Position numbers and translations under genes: made by a program
Origin: Aporrectodea caliginosa
Taxonomy: Eukaryota > Annelida > Clitellata > Crassiclitellata > Lumbricidae
Direction of reading: 5' to 3'
DNA length: 64,000 nt
Assembly: GCA_020284085.1 (NCBI GenBank)
Contig: JACEVL010000005.1
Location: 2,271,261 to 2,335,260 of the forward strand
Part shown: positions 1 through 11,693 of the stretch, piece by piece
Layout of the letters: the number at the start of each line of letters is the position of its first letter
Numbering within the stretch: the stretch's first letter is position 1
Notes under the pieces: generated by a model
The model's database searches: none
The model's input: only the letters and a program-made list of their open reading frames with translations
What the model was told of the DNA's origin: nothing

Positions 1-125
1 TATTTCGATCAATCCAGCTTTTTTTTCAACACAGTAGTGTTTTCATGAATCCCACTTCCATTTGGGGAAACAGTTTTTTTTATCAATCCAGCTTCCACTT
101 TAAAGTGACAATATCAAACAACTTC

Positions 126-213
126 GTAGACGAAATGTCTGTAGACGAAATGTCTGTAGACGAAATGTCTGTAGACGAAGTGTCGTAGATGAAAAGTCTG
201 TAGACGAATTGCC
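126..213. repeat. 15-bp minisatellite
   Basis: Six adjacent variants of the unit GTAGACGAAATGTCT. The first three are identical, the fourth has lost a base, and the last two carry substitutions. No gene is seen in the surrounding 1-330. Confidence 0.85.
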
Positions 214-334
214 GTGACACCGATTTAGACCACGTCGCTCACCTTGACCCTGTCACGTGGTTGGTTTAACCGTTGACCTTGCGCTCATATATACATTCAA
301 TTTTATCGGGACGCGCCCATAAATACAGTCATTT

Positions 335-625
335 AACTACTCACATGGAGAGGGGTATATTATAAAGGATAACACTCTTGCCTGAAGTGCTCTCGTACCC
401 GGTTCGATTCCCGTAAGGCCCTCTGGGTTTAGCTCATGCCTTAATTCCTTTGCGACAGCAAAAGTACAATGAGCTTGCGCCGTGCATGGCTGCAACTTCG
501 TTTATTTATATCTTCTGTAATTTGTGTTCTTGTGAATTGTTTAATCGTCATAGCATGTACATGTACAGCGCAGTGCGTTTGTCAGGCGCTTCATTAAAGA
601 ATAAATATTATTATTATTATTAAAT
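335..625 (+). mobile_element. tRNA-derived SINE with (ATT)n tail
   Basis: A Pol III B-box (GGTTCGATTCCC at 401-412) sits about 60 bp into a tRNA-like head. It is followed by a roughly 190-bp unrelated body, and the element ends in an (ATT)n tail near 605-625. This is the usual build of a tRNA-derived SINE. The 5' limit is approximate because I could not find a clean target-site duplication. Confidence 0.6.
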
Positions 626-939
626 ATGCTGAATAGATTAAGTGCTCATGCATCACAATTTATCATGGTTCAATCGCGTGATTCAAAAGCATCTGCCATA
701 TCGTTTCCGCACCTGCTAAGTGGACCAACGAATCATCCAAGAAGAGAATACCAGCAGCCATTGTGGATTGGTTGTTTAGATCTGAAGACAAGTTATGATC
801 CTGTACAATTTGATTATGAAAATTACTTTTTATTTGAGATCCCAGAAGAATTGTGAAACGTGACTACACCTCTCTTTAGCCTGACTGCTGGTTTCTCTGC
901 CCCTCAGATTGCGACAGGTTTCAAGCGCACGTCATGACA

Positions 940-1780
940 CTTGACTTTTGCTTCATTTTAAGTGACCACCAATTTTAATACTTTGCATTTTATAATAACG
1001 GCGTCATGAGAATAGATTTACAATATACTTTTACATAATTTGTAGCACAAATAATTAATGGTTAATTAAGTTCTGACCTGCATGTCGACTGTCCTCGACC
1101 AATGCAGTTGAAAGAGATGGTCTCTCGGTAACCCTTAGCTTTGACTGATGATCTCCGCTCAAAGGAACGTCACCAGAATCTGGAATAGCATTGGAGAACT
1201 TATAATTAAAATTTAACATGCTTAATTAACTGGATTACCCCTCTATGCGCCAGGGCGCGTTGCAATACAAAATACTAAACAATACAAATGTACATGAAAT
1301 TGAGTAATAAATCCCGATGCTATACTGTATCGTATTATACTACTCAATACTACTTTTTACTACAGTATGCTATACTATACTATTCTATATTATAACTACT
1401 ATGATATACTGTGCCATGCTATAAGCTAGTTGCTATACTATTCTATACTATACTATACTATACTATACTATACTATACTATACTATACTATACTATACTA
1501 ATTTCAGTCGTATTATCGAGATTTCTACAGCGTCCAGAAAACTAACATCACGGGAACCAGGTAATTCTCGGGCGCTCAGTCAACACAAAAGGGTCAAAAT
1601 CGGTTCCATGAACAGATCCAAAGAGTCAGGCAGTCGGACAAACGACTACCGTAACGGTGGGTGGTCATTCGATGGTGTTATGTACTGTAGCATAATAGGA
1701 TAGAATACAACACATATCATGGGCACAGGTAGCGTTTCACGTGAATGATGCGAAACGAAAGAAATTTTACAGCCTGCCTT
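940..1780 (+). repeat. Dispersed segment also found at 30.05-30.68 kb
   Basis: Positions 945-1205 match 30050-30275 closely, including the shared stretch TGCAGTTGAAAGAGATGGTC. Positions 1640-1775 match parts of 30405-30680, including TAGGATAGAATAC and GAATGATGCGAAACGAAAGA. The intervening sequence has diverged. At 30 kb this segment lies directly 5' of the NHL exon; here no NHL exon follows. It is either a repeat family or an old segmental duplication. Confidence 0.7.
1310..1500. repeat. TATAC-rich simple repeat
   Basis: Irregular TATAC/ACTAT sequence becomes a clean (CTATA)n run from about 1433 to 1500. Confidence 0.85.
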
Positions 1781-1915
1781 GAATTCTCTGAATCCCGTTC
1801 TTCCAGCCGCAGTTCATCCTAAATTGTGCAGCTCAAGTCGAAATATTCGCAAATGTCGCAATACATGCGAGAGACGCTACACTGGATTCCTTTTGCCGAA
1901 AGGATTTCTTTTAAG

Positions 1916-2929
1916 CAGTGTGATTCTCCTTACAGATTTTATTTTAGTTATAGTTACAATTATAGTTAATGGTTTTTTATTTTAGTTATAGTTATGGTTA
2001 TAGTTAGTATTATTTTTTAGTTATAGTTATAGTTAATGGATTTTTATTTTAGTTAATTTTAGTTACTAGGCCTACTTAGTTTCAATAATTAAGGCTAATA
2101 AGCAAAATTGTGTGTATTAACACGCTGTTTCACAATTTCCTCAGAGCTTTGAAAGCCTTTCAAGCATGGGTGCTTTCAGCTTAATGAATACACGACTTTC
2201 CAAAGTAACTGACAAATTGAATAATTAAAATATCAGTGATTAAAGTTACTGGCACTTGATGACTAATGATGATACCTGTGTCAATGTAGAAGACAATTAT
2301 ATATTTTACTGATTGAATAATTAAAATATCAGTGATTAAAGTTACTGGCACTTGATGACTAATGATGATACCTGTGTCAATGTAGAAGACAATTATATAT
2401 TTTACTGTTTTAACAAATACACATAGCAGGAAAGCTGATTATGTACAAAGCGTGCAATCACTCCAGTCATAACAATCATTTCTGTAACTAGTCTGTATCG
2501 AACATTCACTTTTTCGATTCGGGTCACACAGTCGGGTGCACAGCATTGCTTTCTTTTGAAACACTCGGCTAAAAGTCCAGAGAACCCTATGGTAATCTCG
2601 ACAGTGGAACAGTTGGCTGGTTGCATACCAAGCTCTGCAAACAAGAGTGTATTTTATACTTACACAAACAGAAACACTAGTTGTAGCCTACATAGGTTAT
2701 TATTCATAGCGCATTTTTTTCTCATTTATGTCGAATCGTCCGTATTGCACTTCCTATTTTTAATTTTTAAATTAACGAAAATAAAGATGAATTTTCGTTA
2801 TTGTTATTTTCGTTATAGTTATAGTTAATGATATTTTTTAGTTATGGTTATATTTATCGTTAACAAAATCATTCTATTTTGCGTTAACGAACATTTTCGT
2901 TATCGTTATCGTTAACGAGGATCACACTG
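1916..2929. mobile_element. Non-autonomous hAT-like transposon (1014 bp)
   Basis: The ends are CAGTGTGATTCTC... and ...GAGGATCACACTG, inverted with mismatches. The element is bounded by the exact 8-bp target-site duplication CTTTTAAG (1908-1915 and 2930-2937). An 8-bp duplication with CA..TG ends is the hAT signature. Removing the element restores the LINE reading frame around it. The subterminal regions are rich in TTATAGTTA/TAACGATAACG repeats. No transposase is recognisable. Confidence 0.85.
2216..2407. repeat. 96-bp direct tandem duplication
   Basis: The block at 2216-2311 is repeated at 2312-2407 with essentially no change. It lies inside the hAT-like element, so it is an internal duplication of that element. 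Confidence 0.9.
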
Positions 2930-3361
2930 CTTTTAAGATCATCTTGCTGGCACACGCTTCAGTAGTTACTCTGCCCCCGACATACTTCGAGGAAACTACA
3001 GAATATCATGTATGTGTTTAAGTTTCGAGTCAATCTGGTCGGCGATAGTTGCACTCGGCTAACCGTAGAGATATTATGCAGGTGCCGCGCTCCCGCACTT
3101 CAACTCCAGGTTATCGTGCCATCTCATTCATTGGACCATCTCCGTGAAACAGTCTTCCAGTGCATTTACAGTCATGTACAGGAAATATTCTCAAATTCTT
3201 GTTTAGATCAGGCAGATACCCATAATATGCAGCGCTTTTGTGAGGTACTCAAAAGGTGCTATATTAAGTGTCTTGATACATACAAGGACATAAACATTAT
3301 GATGTTGCTGTGTGAATTTGCTGTCGGCATCCTGATTATACCGTGAATCTCTCATACTAAC

Positions 3362-3718
3362 CAAAGTACTTAGTAGCTCTTTTGAACTCTTCCAGAGACC
3401 AGGTAAGCGTAACCTTCAGTGCATATCCAATCGAAAGCATTTCAGTGAAGACCCTCTCGATGATTCCCTTCAACATGTCGATCATCAGCAGATCGATCAG
3501 TTGCAGCAGCGTATTGTTTGTCTTGCAGCGAATGTAAATCACGATGCTCTGTCCTTTCCTGACGGCAATGATTCTCTGCTGGGTCAACCCCAGCAACCGC
3601 TGGTGGTCCTCCAAAGGATGATTTTCTAGAACCTTCGTTAACTTGGAGATGATTTCTTCTTCCTGTTCGTCTACGTCTCCAACTGCGTTTTCAATGTTCG
3701 CGTGAACTCGAACAATGA
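3362..3718 (-). CDS. CARD gene copy A, exon 3: TRADD-N-like domain
   Basis: This is a 357-nt exon with phase 1 at both ends. The acceptor reads (minus) TTCTTCATGATTACAG|TC and the donor reads TTTG|GTTAGT. It encodes about 119 residues that start VIVRVHAN, contain the core LTQQRIIAVRKGQSIVIYI, and end with LTWSLEEFKRA. The pattern of a charged helix, then 'RxGxSIVxYIxC', then an amphipathic helix and LKVTL strands resembles the TRADD-N (death-effector-associated) domain of animal and bacterial apoptosis proteins; that is my reading, not a search result. It aligns without gaps to 48181-48537. The donor means at least one more exon should follow to the left, but none is recognisable in 1-3361, so the gene is truncated by the window edge or decayed. 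Confidence 0.72.
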
Positions 3719-3809
3719 CTGTAATCATGAAGAACAGACCCTTATTTTATTTTCTTTATTTACAATTTGTCTTAAAATGCACGATACAGATATGTCGCAA
3801 TAAAAAGGA

Positions 3810-3936
3810 CAGCTCATGCGCTTCGGCGTGAAACTCCGATTCAGCGTCCGCACAGTAGTCGGGAGCGCCTCTGAATAGGAATCTGGAAGGGGCACTATAA
3901 CAAGTGTTCAAATACAATACAATACAATACAATACA
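3810..3936 (+). mobile_element. 3' fragment of composite SINE
   Basis: Starts at GCTCATGCGCTTCGGCGTGA and ends in (AATAC)n. It matches the 3' third of the complete composite SINE at 16778-17190. It lies in intron 2 of CARD copy A and is absent from the equivalent intron of copy B (near 48640). Confidence 0.8.
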
Positions 3937-3992
3937 TGCCACTTGTATATTCCAAAAGACGCTAAGGACATTGGACAACGCAATAACATGAC

Positions 3993-4963
3993 ATAACATG
4001 TTTATTTGGTAAACAACTCAGTACAGGTCGTAAGCACATCAAGTTTTTACAAGTTTTGTTGGTTCACACAGGAGACCCAAAAGGGGCCAAAGGTCCCGAT
4101 AGCCAAGGCCCCCTGAGACAATTAAGTTGGAAGGATGTATCACGGCCAACTATGTTAAGTAGAAAAAACTAAGCAATAAAATTCCTAACTATCATAGAGC
4201 AAATAGAAATAAAAGAACAAAGATACGAAACAAAGCAACTACATTGCCAAGACGTAACGAGTAAACCAGTGCACACTCTCAGACTTACGCGTTGTGGTAG
4301 TTAATTCCCAAGGGTATTTAGTCTGTTTTATAAGAAGGTATTACACTCCTAGTTGAATGTGGGTTGAAAGCTTCCGTTTAAATAGCTGCAGAGAGGGCAA
4401 TGAGCGAATACTAAGTTCCAAATCATTGGTCCAGCACATTTTATTGATGCAAGTCTAATATTAGTACAGGCATAGGGAGTATAAAATGGATTTAAATTTC
4501 TCGAGCAGCGGTCATGCATATCAATATTGAATTGAAAATAATCTCTATAGGTTGATGGTAATTGGTAATGGGTATATCTGTACATGAATATCCCAATGTG
4601 AACTTGCCTTATCTGATCAGGTTTTAATAATTTCAAGCTTAAAAATTCAGTTTTTGTATGGGCTCCATGTGGAATGTTTGCAACAAATCTAATAGCCCGT
4701 TTTTGGAGGATAAGAAGTTTTGAAAGATTTGAATTATATGCTGAGGCCCAAACTATATTACAATAAGTTATGTATGGGCGTTTGAAGGTGTAGTAAAAGG
4801 TGGTTCGGGTCTGTGATGGGAGGATTCTAGATAATTATGCGTGTGAGAATTCCTAGATTTTTAGCAATTTTGGTTGAGATATTTAATTATATGTTCCTTT
4901 CGGGATAAGTGCTGGTCGACATAAACTCCAAGGAACTTTGATGATTGAACTTGAGTGATAGGG
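3993..4963 (-). mobile_element. LINE 3' part (CR1-like), with (ATAAC)n-type tail
   Basis: The minus strand encodes the C-terminal part of a reverse-transcriptase ORF: GTPITQVQSSKFLGVYVDQH near 4960-4905, then degenerate IxWNLVFAHCP near 4430. It runs through a 3' UTR to an ATAACATGACATAAC tail at about 3993. The 3' UTR is shared with the LINE copy at 18.2-19.5 kb. It joins the piece at 9979-10325, from which it is separated by a hAT-like element. Confidence 0.75.
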
Positions 4964-6499
4964 GTGCCCATTAGGGTGGTTCTTAAAAGTAAAAGTTTGA
5001 AACTAATGCTCGCCAAGGTTCCATTTGGTTTCATTCCATCCAGAAACATCACACAAAAAGTTGTATGAAACAATTTTAATATTTAGGACTGCCACAACAC
5101 CATCAAAGTTTCACCCTTTATCAAATATAGGAGACACTCGAACAGTACCGTAAGCATAATAGTTGTAATCAACCATGAAAAGTGAACACTTAAACCAGGA
5201 ATAAATTCAACTGCCTGTAGTATGTCCAGATTACAGCACAATGGCATTTATTGCATGCCTGGTTACTAGTGATTACACTGATTAGTGATTAAAATTATTT
5301 ATTAGAGTTATTATTTCGACTGTATAGAGGACAAACGTGATATGTCCACTTTTTTCCAAAATCAATGTTAATAGCTATTCTAGTAGGCAATGGCATAAGG
5401 CTTCAGAGCACATTTGTTTTATGTCCAGGTAAAGGCGTTTTCATGGGAAATAGTACAAGTTACAAATGTTATATGTCCACTTCGGAAAAATCCACAGAGC
5501 ACAAATGTGATATGTGGACATACAACGTTTGTGCTCGGAGCAATGCGGCCAATCAGTGTTTATTTACGTAACTTCTATGCAAGATGGCGTCAAGCCAGTC
5601 GGCATGTTTATCGTTTGGGATTTCATATTTTATTAAATATTATTGTAATAGAGTTTACACTAAATAGCAGTCATGGTTGCTCGTCGGTCTGAAATATTTT
5701 AGGGTTATTTTATTAAGTTCAGTGACGGTTATCGGATGTTGACCGCTTCACTACCAATAATATCAGCAGTGGTATCAATCTCGGGTTCGGCTTCACACAG
5801 TGTGAATATCATAGAGATGTATAATATATAAATATATCACTAGAGCCCGCATCCGCCATCTTTTTTGAAGCTGTGACCCCGAGCCCGCTAACGCGGTTAA
5901 TCATAACGGCCTTGACCCAGAGCCCGCTCAAAATGGCGACACGATCGAAAGTTAAATTGTGTAGTGTGTGAATGCGGCAACTTATTAAAGCTCGAAAACG
6001 AGGCCGCTGGAATATTATTTAATCGATACGTTGTTATTTTGTGTGTTGTACTTTTTGCAAGTCGTAAGCTTTGAAAAGAAATTAAACAGTCTCGCTTAAG
6101 CTTGACTGCGTCCATGAATTTCAACCAATCAAAACGCGTAATTTCAATTTAAATTAACTGCGGAGCTCTCGATCAGGTGATATTATATCTATGGTTGTGG
6201 CTTCAAAAATTAGCGACGGGAATATACGTCATGTTCCCTCTAGTGATGATAATAATATCTCATTGGTGAATACTAAACGTAAGTTAACTATTATAATACT
6301 GACAATTCTATTTCCATTTTGGTAAAATAGCTGGTCACACTGACACAGACAATCGATCAAAATTCCTCAATTGGCATTTTTTTTACGTGATAGTATGTTA
6401 TTAGATTTCTCAGGAGTTTACACGATATCGTATTCGTTGAATGCTTGCGTGTTTACGAACTGTGTGCAGGCGCAGGCCTTCCCAGAAATGGTTAAATCA

Positions 6500-7360
6500 A
6501 ATACAGTTTTGCTATTCTGTGAAACCTTTAGATAAAATAAAATCCAGTTTTTCCATTTGTTTTGATTCCGTGAACCCTTTAGATAAAATCAAATCCGATG
6601 TTGGTATTTCTTTTTGATTCCGTGAAGCCTTTAGACAAAATCAAATCCAGTTTTGCTATGATTCCGTAAAGCCTTTAGATAAAATCAAATCCAGTTTTTC
6701 CATTTGTTTTGATTCCGTGAACCCTTTAGATAAAATCAAATCCGATGTTGGTATTTCTTTTTGATTCCATGAAGCCTTTAGACAAAATCAAATCCAGTTT
6801 TGCTATGATTCCGTAAAGCCTTTAGATAAAATCAAATCCAATTTTGGTTTTTGTTTTGATTCTGTGAAGGCTTTAGTCAAAATAAAATCCAGCTTTGTTA
6901 GTTGTTTTGATTCCGTGAAGCCTATGGATACAATCAAATCTAGTTTTGCTATTTGTTTTGATTTCGTGAACCCTTTAGACAAATAGAATCCAGTTTTCCT
7001 ATTTGTTTTTATTCCGTGAACCCATTAGGTAAAATCAGATCCAATTTTGGTTTTGTTTTGATTTCGTGAAGCCTTTAGACAAAATAAAATCCAGTTTTGC
7101 TATTTGTTTTTATTCCGTGAAGCCTTTAGATAAAATCAAACCCAGTTTTGCTATTTGTTTTGATTCCGTTAACCTTTTAGACAAAATCAAATCCAGTTTT
7201 CCTATTTGTTTTGATTCCGTGAAGCCTTTAAACAAAATAAAATCCAGTTTTGCTATTTGTTTTGATTCCGTGAAGCCTTTGGATCAAATCCAGTTTTCCT
7301 ATTTGTTTTGATTCCGTGAACCCTTTAGATAAAATAAAATCCACTTTCGCAAAAGCTATT
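6500..7360. repeat. 51-bp minisatellite array
   Basis: About 16 variants of a roughly 51-bp unit containing GATTCCGTGAAGCCTTTAGA and AAATCCAGTTTTGCTATTTG. Because 51 is a multiple of 3, some stretches translate as a 17-residue repeat (KPLDKIKSSFAICFDSV). I consider this a by-product of the array and not a protein. Confidence 0.9.
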
Positions 7361-9211
7361 CTTTTATAATGAATCCATTCAACAGCTACATTTCTATAAT
7401 CGCAAAAACAATAATTATGTCTGATCTAAACGTAAGTTGTGCACAAAACTTATGTTAAAATAAGTTTTCTTGACCAATTTAATATTCCAACTTACTTATT
7501 TACAGGTTTGCTAAACACTATCGTGGCCTGTCAGGTAACAAAACGCAACGTAATCATACTTGGTAATGATCTGTTGAATATGATATGTCCATGATATAAA
7601 GATTTTGGTGGAGCACAAATGTTATATGTCCACTTTTGGACACCCCGCCCTTCAAAACTTCCCTTATTTCATGTTTTTCTCATGTCATAAAATACGAGTG
7701 CTCTACTTAGCTGTTTGCCTGTTTAAAGAAGTATTCAATGACATAAAGAAAGTATAGTAATGTAGCTATGTTATATTTTTCATAAGCATTTGAAATTAAA
7801 AATTCAGTTTTCTCGAAATTATGATAAAATCAAACCCAGTTTTGCTATTTGTTTTGATTCCGTTAACCTTTTAGACAAAATCAAATCCAGTTTTCCTATT
7901 TGTTTTGATTCCGTGAAGCCTTTAAACAAAATAAAATCCAGTTTTGCTATTTGTTTTGATTCCGTGAAGCCTTTGGATCAAATCCAGTTTTCCTATTTGT
8001 TTTGATTCCGTGAACCCTTTAGATAAAATAAAATCCACTTTCGCAAAAGCTATTCTTTTATAATGAATCCATTCAACAGCTACATTTCTATAATCGCAAA
8101 AACAATAATTATGTCTGATCTAAACGTAAGTTGTGCACAAAACTTATGTTAAAATAAGTTTTCTTGACCAATTTAATATTCCAACTTACTTATTTACAGG
8201 TTTGCTAAACACTATCGTGGCCTGTCAGGTAACAAAACGCAACGTAATCATACTTGGTAATGATCTGTTGAATATGATATGTCCATGATATAAAGATTTT
8301 GGTGGAGCACAAATGTTATATGTCCACTTTTGGACACCCCGCCCTTCAAAACTTCCCTTATTTCATGTTTTTCTCATGTCATAAAATACGAGTGCTCTAC
8401 TTAGCTGTTTGCCTGTTTAAAGAAGTATTCAATGACATAAAGAAAGTATAGTAATGTAGCTATGTTATATTTTTCATAAGCATTTGAAATTAAAAATTCA
8501 GTTTTCTCGAAATTATGATAAAATCAAACCCAGTTTTGCTATTTGTTTTGATTCCGTTAACCTTTTAGACAAAATCAAATCCAGTTTTCCTATTTGTTTT
8601 GATTCCGTGAAGCCTTTAAACAAAATAAAATCCAGTTTTGCTATTTGTTTTGATTCCGTGAAGCCTTTGGATCAAATCCAGTTTTCCTATTTGTTTTGAT
8701 TCCGTGAACCCTTTAGATAAAATAAAATCCACTTTCGCAAAAGCTATTCTTTTATAATGAATCCATTCAACAGCTACATTTCTATAATCGCAAAAACAAT
8801 AATTATGTCTGATCTAAACGTAAGTTGTGCACAAAACTTATGTTAAAATAAGTTTTCTTGACCAATTTAATATTCCAACTTACTTATTTACAGGTTTGCT
8901 AAACACTATCGTGGCCTGTCAGGTAACAAAACGCAACGTAATCATACTTGGTAATGATCTGTTGAATATGATATGTCCATGATATAAAGATTTTGGTGGA
9001 GCACAAATGTTATATGTCCACTTTTGGACACCCCGCCCTTCAAAACTTCCCTTATTTCATGTTTTTCTCATGTCATAAAATACGAGTGCTCTACTTAGCT
9101 GTTTGCCTGTTTAAAGAAGTATTCAATGACATAAAGAAAGTATAGTAATGTAGCTATGTTATATTTTTCATAAGCATTTGAAATTAAAAATTCAGTTTTC
9201 TCGAAATTATG
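7130..9211. repeat. Three tandem 694-bp units
   Basis: Units at 7130-7823, 7824-8517 and 8518-9211 look identical by eye. Each contains the last copies of the 51-bp minisatellite plus about 490 bp of unique sequence with the TIR-like motif CAAATGTTATATGTCCAC. Near identity means a very recent duplication, or an assembly artefact in a repeat. Confidence 0.92.
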
Positions 9212-9978
9212 AAATTTGGACATATCACGTTTGTCCTCTATACAGTCGATTTATTATTGAGGAAATGGTAAAAAGTTAATAACGTCTACAAATATGGGCA
9301 TATTCTGAAAATTAACACATCATTTTATTAGGTTTTAAGAGCTCATTCTAGCGGTATATTGAATGGCAGTTAATTAGTTTTCAATTAGAATATTTAAGAA
9401 GAAAACCTACAATTTTCTCGAAAAACCCTTTGTTTCGTAACTTTGGCCCTCTGGTGAGGGCGGAAGACATTAATTTTTTTTACATTTTGAACAGTGTTTG
9501 ATCCATGCCATTAGGCAACTTTCGGTTGCTATTACTTTTCGAATTTCTAATTTTCGCTTATTTTCCACTCCACCCTTTTGTGTATGCTTGTTCGAATAGA
9601 TTTGTGGTTATCGGTCTCAGGAACTCACGGATCAAATACCACTAAAATGCCAAAAGAAATTAATAAAAAATAATCAACGAGAACAAAAACATTGTAGAAA
9701 TTATTTTTAAGTTGTACTTAAGTAAAATCATCCAGCTTTTCTGTTGAAAACTAAACATGGGTCCAAAAATGCGAATCAAATACTTACACTCGAAATGACG
9801 AAAATTATTTGTAAAAGTCAAAATTTCAAAGACGACGTGGCAGTCCTAGATATTGTTCAATCCTGATAATTTTTGGGCTACATTAGGCCTACTTCTAAAC
9901 CAATTGGCACGGAATGCCGGGTTGGCGAAAGTAAACAGCTGAAGTTGAAAATTTTCCATTAGAGATGCAACCACCCTA

Positions 9979-10325
9979 GTGCCCATGATACATAAATCTT
10001 GACGTGAAATAGGAAGTGATTTTTATATGATCTAAAAAAGAATGTAGTTTGTTTTATCCAGGTTAAGGGCTAGCTTATTTGATTGGAACCATTCAGCTAT
10101 TTTCTCTAGTTCAGAGTTTGCATGATTAATTAGTCCTTCCATTGAAGGGTGAGAGTTAAAAATATTAGTATCGTCTGCAAATAATAAAAAGAATACGTCA
10201 GGAGATACATTGGGAAGGTCGTTAATGTACAAAATACACAATAAAGGGCCTAGGATAGAGCCTTGAGGAACACCATATTTAATTGGTTTCAGAGGAGTCT
10301 TAGTACCGTTACAGCTTACTACTTC
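9979..10325 (-). mobile_element. LINE reverse transcriptase core (5' part of the 3993-4963 LINE)
   Basis: The minus strand encodes YGVPQGSILGPLLCILYIND followed by LLFADDTNIF. These are the RT motif-B-like GVPQGS box and the catalytic F/YADD box of CR1-like non-LTR elements. The ORF continues to LNLDKTNYILF and two stops. The element is 5'-truncated at about 10325, where sequence homologous to intron 2 of CARD copy B resumes. Confidence 0.8.
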
Positions 10326-10785
10326 ACAATATGCGTGTCATTCTTCATTTATTTATAATTGCAGTTATTACACGCGCATGGTCCGTAAATCAGAATTTGA
10401 GTGGCGAGACAAGTGACTTCAAAGTTGGTCTTTTCTCGGATAACGTCTGCAGATGGTTTAAGGCAACTGAACTTGCACCTTTGCCATACATGTAAACTGT
10501 TCCTCATTTCGACCGACATTTTCAACCCTGACAACGTTAATCAATTACCTGTTGTTAATTAATACTGCGTTACATGCGTCACAGCTGTGTTAATTATTTA
10601 TTTATGTTTAATTTGGCTAATAAATAACGAATTCTCGATTATTCGTTCAGAATCGTTCCTTTAATTATTCATTCGAACATTTTTCATTCACTCACTTAGT
10701 CAGTATCTCAATAGGTCAATTACTCATTCAATCAGCCAGAAAGCGATAGAATCTCCAGCTGAATTGTGCTTAGTAGATTACTCAC

Positions 10786-11091
10786 CTCCTCCTTCTGAAA
10801 GTATTGCGGCAATGTGACTTTGTTTGCAATCGTGTAAGCAATCTATTGTCTTCTTGTATTGTCGCTGACTGAATTTTATCAAAATGTCCAACAGTGCCTC
10901 GTTTTTCTCAGAATCAGTCGGCTTCGAAAAGATGAACTGTTTTTGCCGATTATTTATGACTTTTTGAGAAAATAATCTGATGCATAGTTCGCTCGTATCA
11001 AGAATATCAATCAAACTCTCATGATTAGCACCCAATCGGTCGGTTTCAGATACACCAAGTGGCCAGTCGTCGCCAAATGCAGACCCATCAT
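10786..11091 (-). CDS. CARD gene copy A, exon 2: second CARD-like domain
   Basis: A 306-nt exon, phase 1 to phase 1. The acceptor is TTCGTGTAG|AT and the donor is GGAG|GTGAGT. Joining it to exon 1 keeps the frame. It starts with a linker containing FGDDWPLGVSETDRL, followed by a helical domain. Visible there are LIDILDTSELCIRLFSQKVI, a conserved KNEALLDIL core and QSHIAAIL near the end, which is the six-helix CARD spacing. The frame is open throughout. It aligns without gaps to 49174-49479. Both exons may have arisen from one ancestral CARD, but they are now dissimilar. The family call is from pattern recognition only. Confidence 0.75.
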
Positions 11092-11693
11092 CTACACGAA
11101 TAACAAGAGTTACCTTCTATAATTGTAATGCATGAGGGCAGTAGGAAAGGATTGGTCTCATTCTATTCAAACACACAATACATAAAATAAGTTATAAATG
11201 GAACGGTTACAGAAAACCGAGTTGTTCGTTATATTGTGTTACTTTCAACACAATATCTTAAATAACCGTTGAAACTTGTAGGAAAGTAGCAGAATAGCAA
11301 GGCTAACTACATGTAGGCATATATTTTAGATATCCTATCAAAACCGCGGGCCCAAAACCGCGCCATTAAATACCGCGCGCCCAAACTGCGCGCTAATTAT
11401 CGCGCGTGATTCATTCTGTCGCGGATCATAACCGTGCGGAAAACAGTTCGAATGAAAACTAGACTTGTAAACGTTCAATATATATGTTCTACTAGGAACA
11501 ATCATAAAGTGTAAATGTTCGAAATGAAAAATAGACTTCCACGGGCTCGATAAATGTTCTACTAAGAAAATGAAAAGGTTTTAAATGTTCCACAACGGCG
11601 AAGGAACACTATACTTGTAAACGCTCAATAAAATTAATGTTAAACTAGTAGGCCTATAATGACTTGGCTCTTGTTTAGCCGCAGCACGTTCTA

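Larger units (their letters stand above)
1780..3250 (+). mobile_element. Decayed CR1/L2-like LINE 3' ORF fragment, split by a hAT element
   Basis: Reading across the hAT insertion (1916-2929), the plus strand translates to the C-terminal end of a non-LTR reverse transcriptase ORF. An MRETLHWIPFAERISFK-type segment before the insertion continues as IILLAHAS...PPTYFEE after it. Further on is TSTPGYRAISFIGPSP*NSLPVHLQ, the familiar 'GPxxWNSLP' tail with Trp mutated to a stop. Several stops show that it is dead. A 112-codon frame at 3008-3346 is a shadow of this remnant. Confidence 0.65.
5317..9248. mobile_element. Inner element with perfect 32-bp terminal inverted repeats
   Basis: CGACTGTATAGAGGACAAAC... 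at 5317-5348 is perfectly inverted at 9217-9248. The flanks carry TTATTATT on both sides, offset by one or two bases, consistent with an 8-bp target-site duplication. Subterminal copies of CAAATGTTATATGTCCAC recur inside in both orientations (for example at 5464 and in each 694-bp unit). It has no coding capacity and is nested in the hAT-like element 4972-9978. Confidence 0.75.
4972..9978. mobile_element. Large hAT-like element (5007 bp) inserted in a LINE
   Basis: Inverted ends TAGGGTGGTT (4972-4981) and AACCACCCTA (9969-9978) are flanked by the exact 8-bp duplication GTGCCCAT (4964-4971 and 9979-9986). Joining the flanks restores a LINE reverse-transcriptase frame that reads continuously apart from two in-frame stops. 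The last ~370 bp and the first ~25 bp recur in the 869-bp element at 42557-43425, which makes that one a short relative. No transposase was found; most of the interior is a second TIR element carrying tandem arrays. Confidence 0.85.

Noticed and set aside
2402..2644. 80-codon minus frame (MFAELGMQPANCSTVE...) as a gene
   Set aside because: Within a bounded non-autonomous hAT-like element, and no recognisable domain.
3008..3346. 112-codon plus-strand ORF as a gene
   Set aside because: A different plus frame over the same bases reads as the C-terminal end of a LINE ORF, so this is a shadow frame.
7066..8699. Repeated 17-residue frames (KPLDKIKSSFAICFDSV) as a repeat protein
   Set aside because: The 51-bp minisatellite is a multiple of three, so any frame without a stop repeats; the starts are arbitrary and the array sits in a non-coding transposon.
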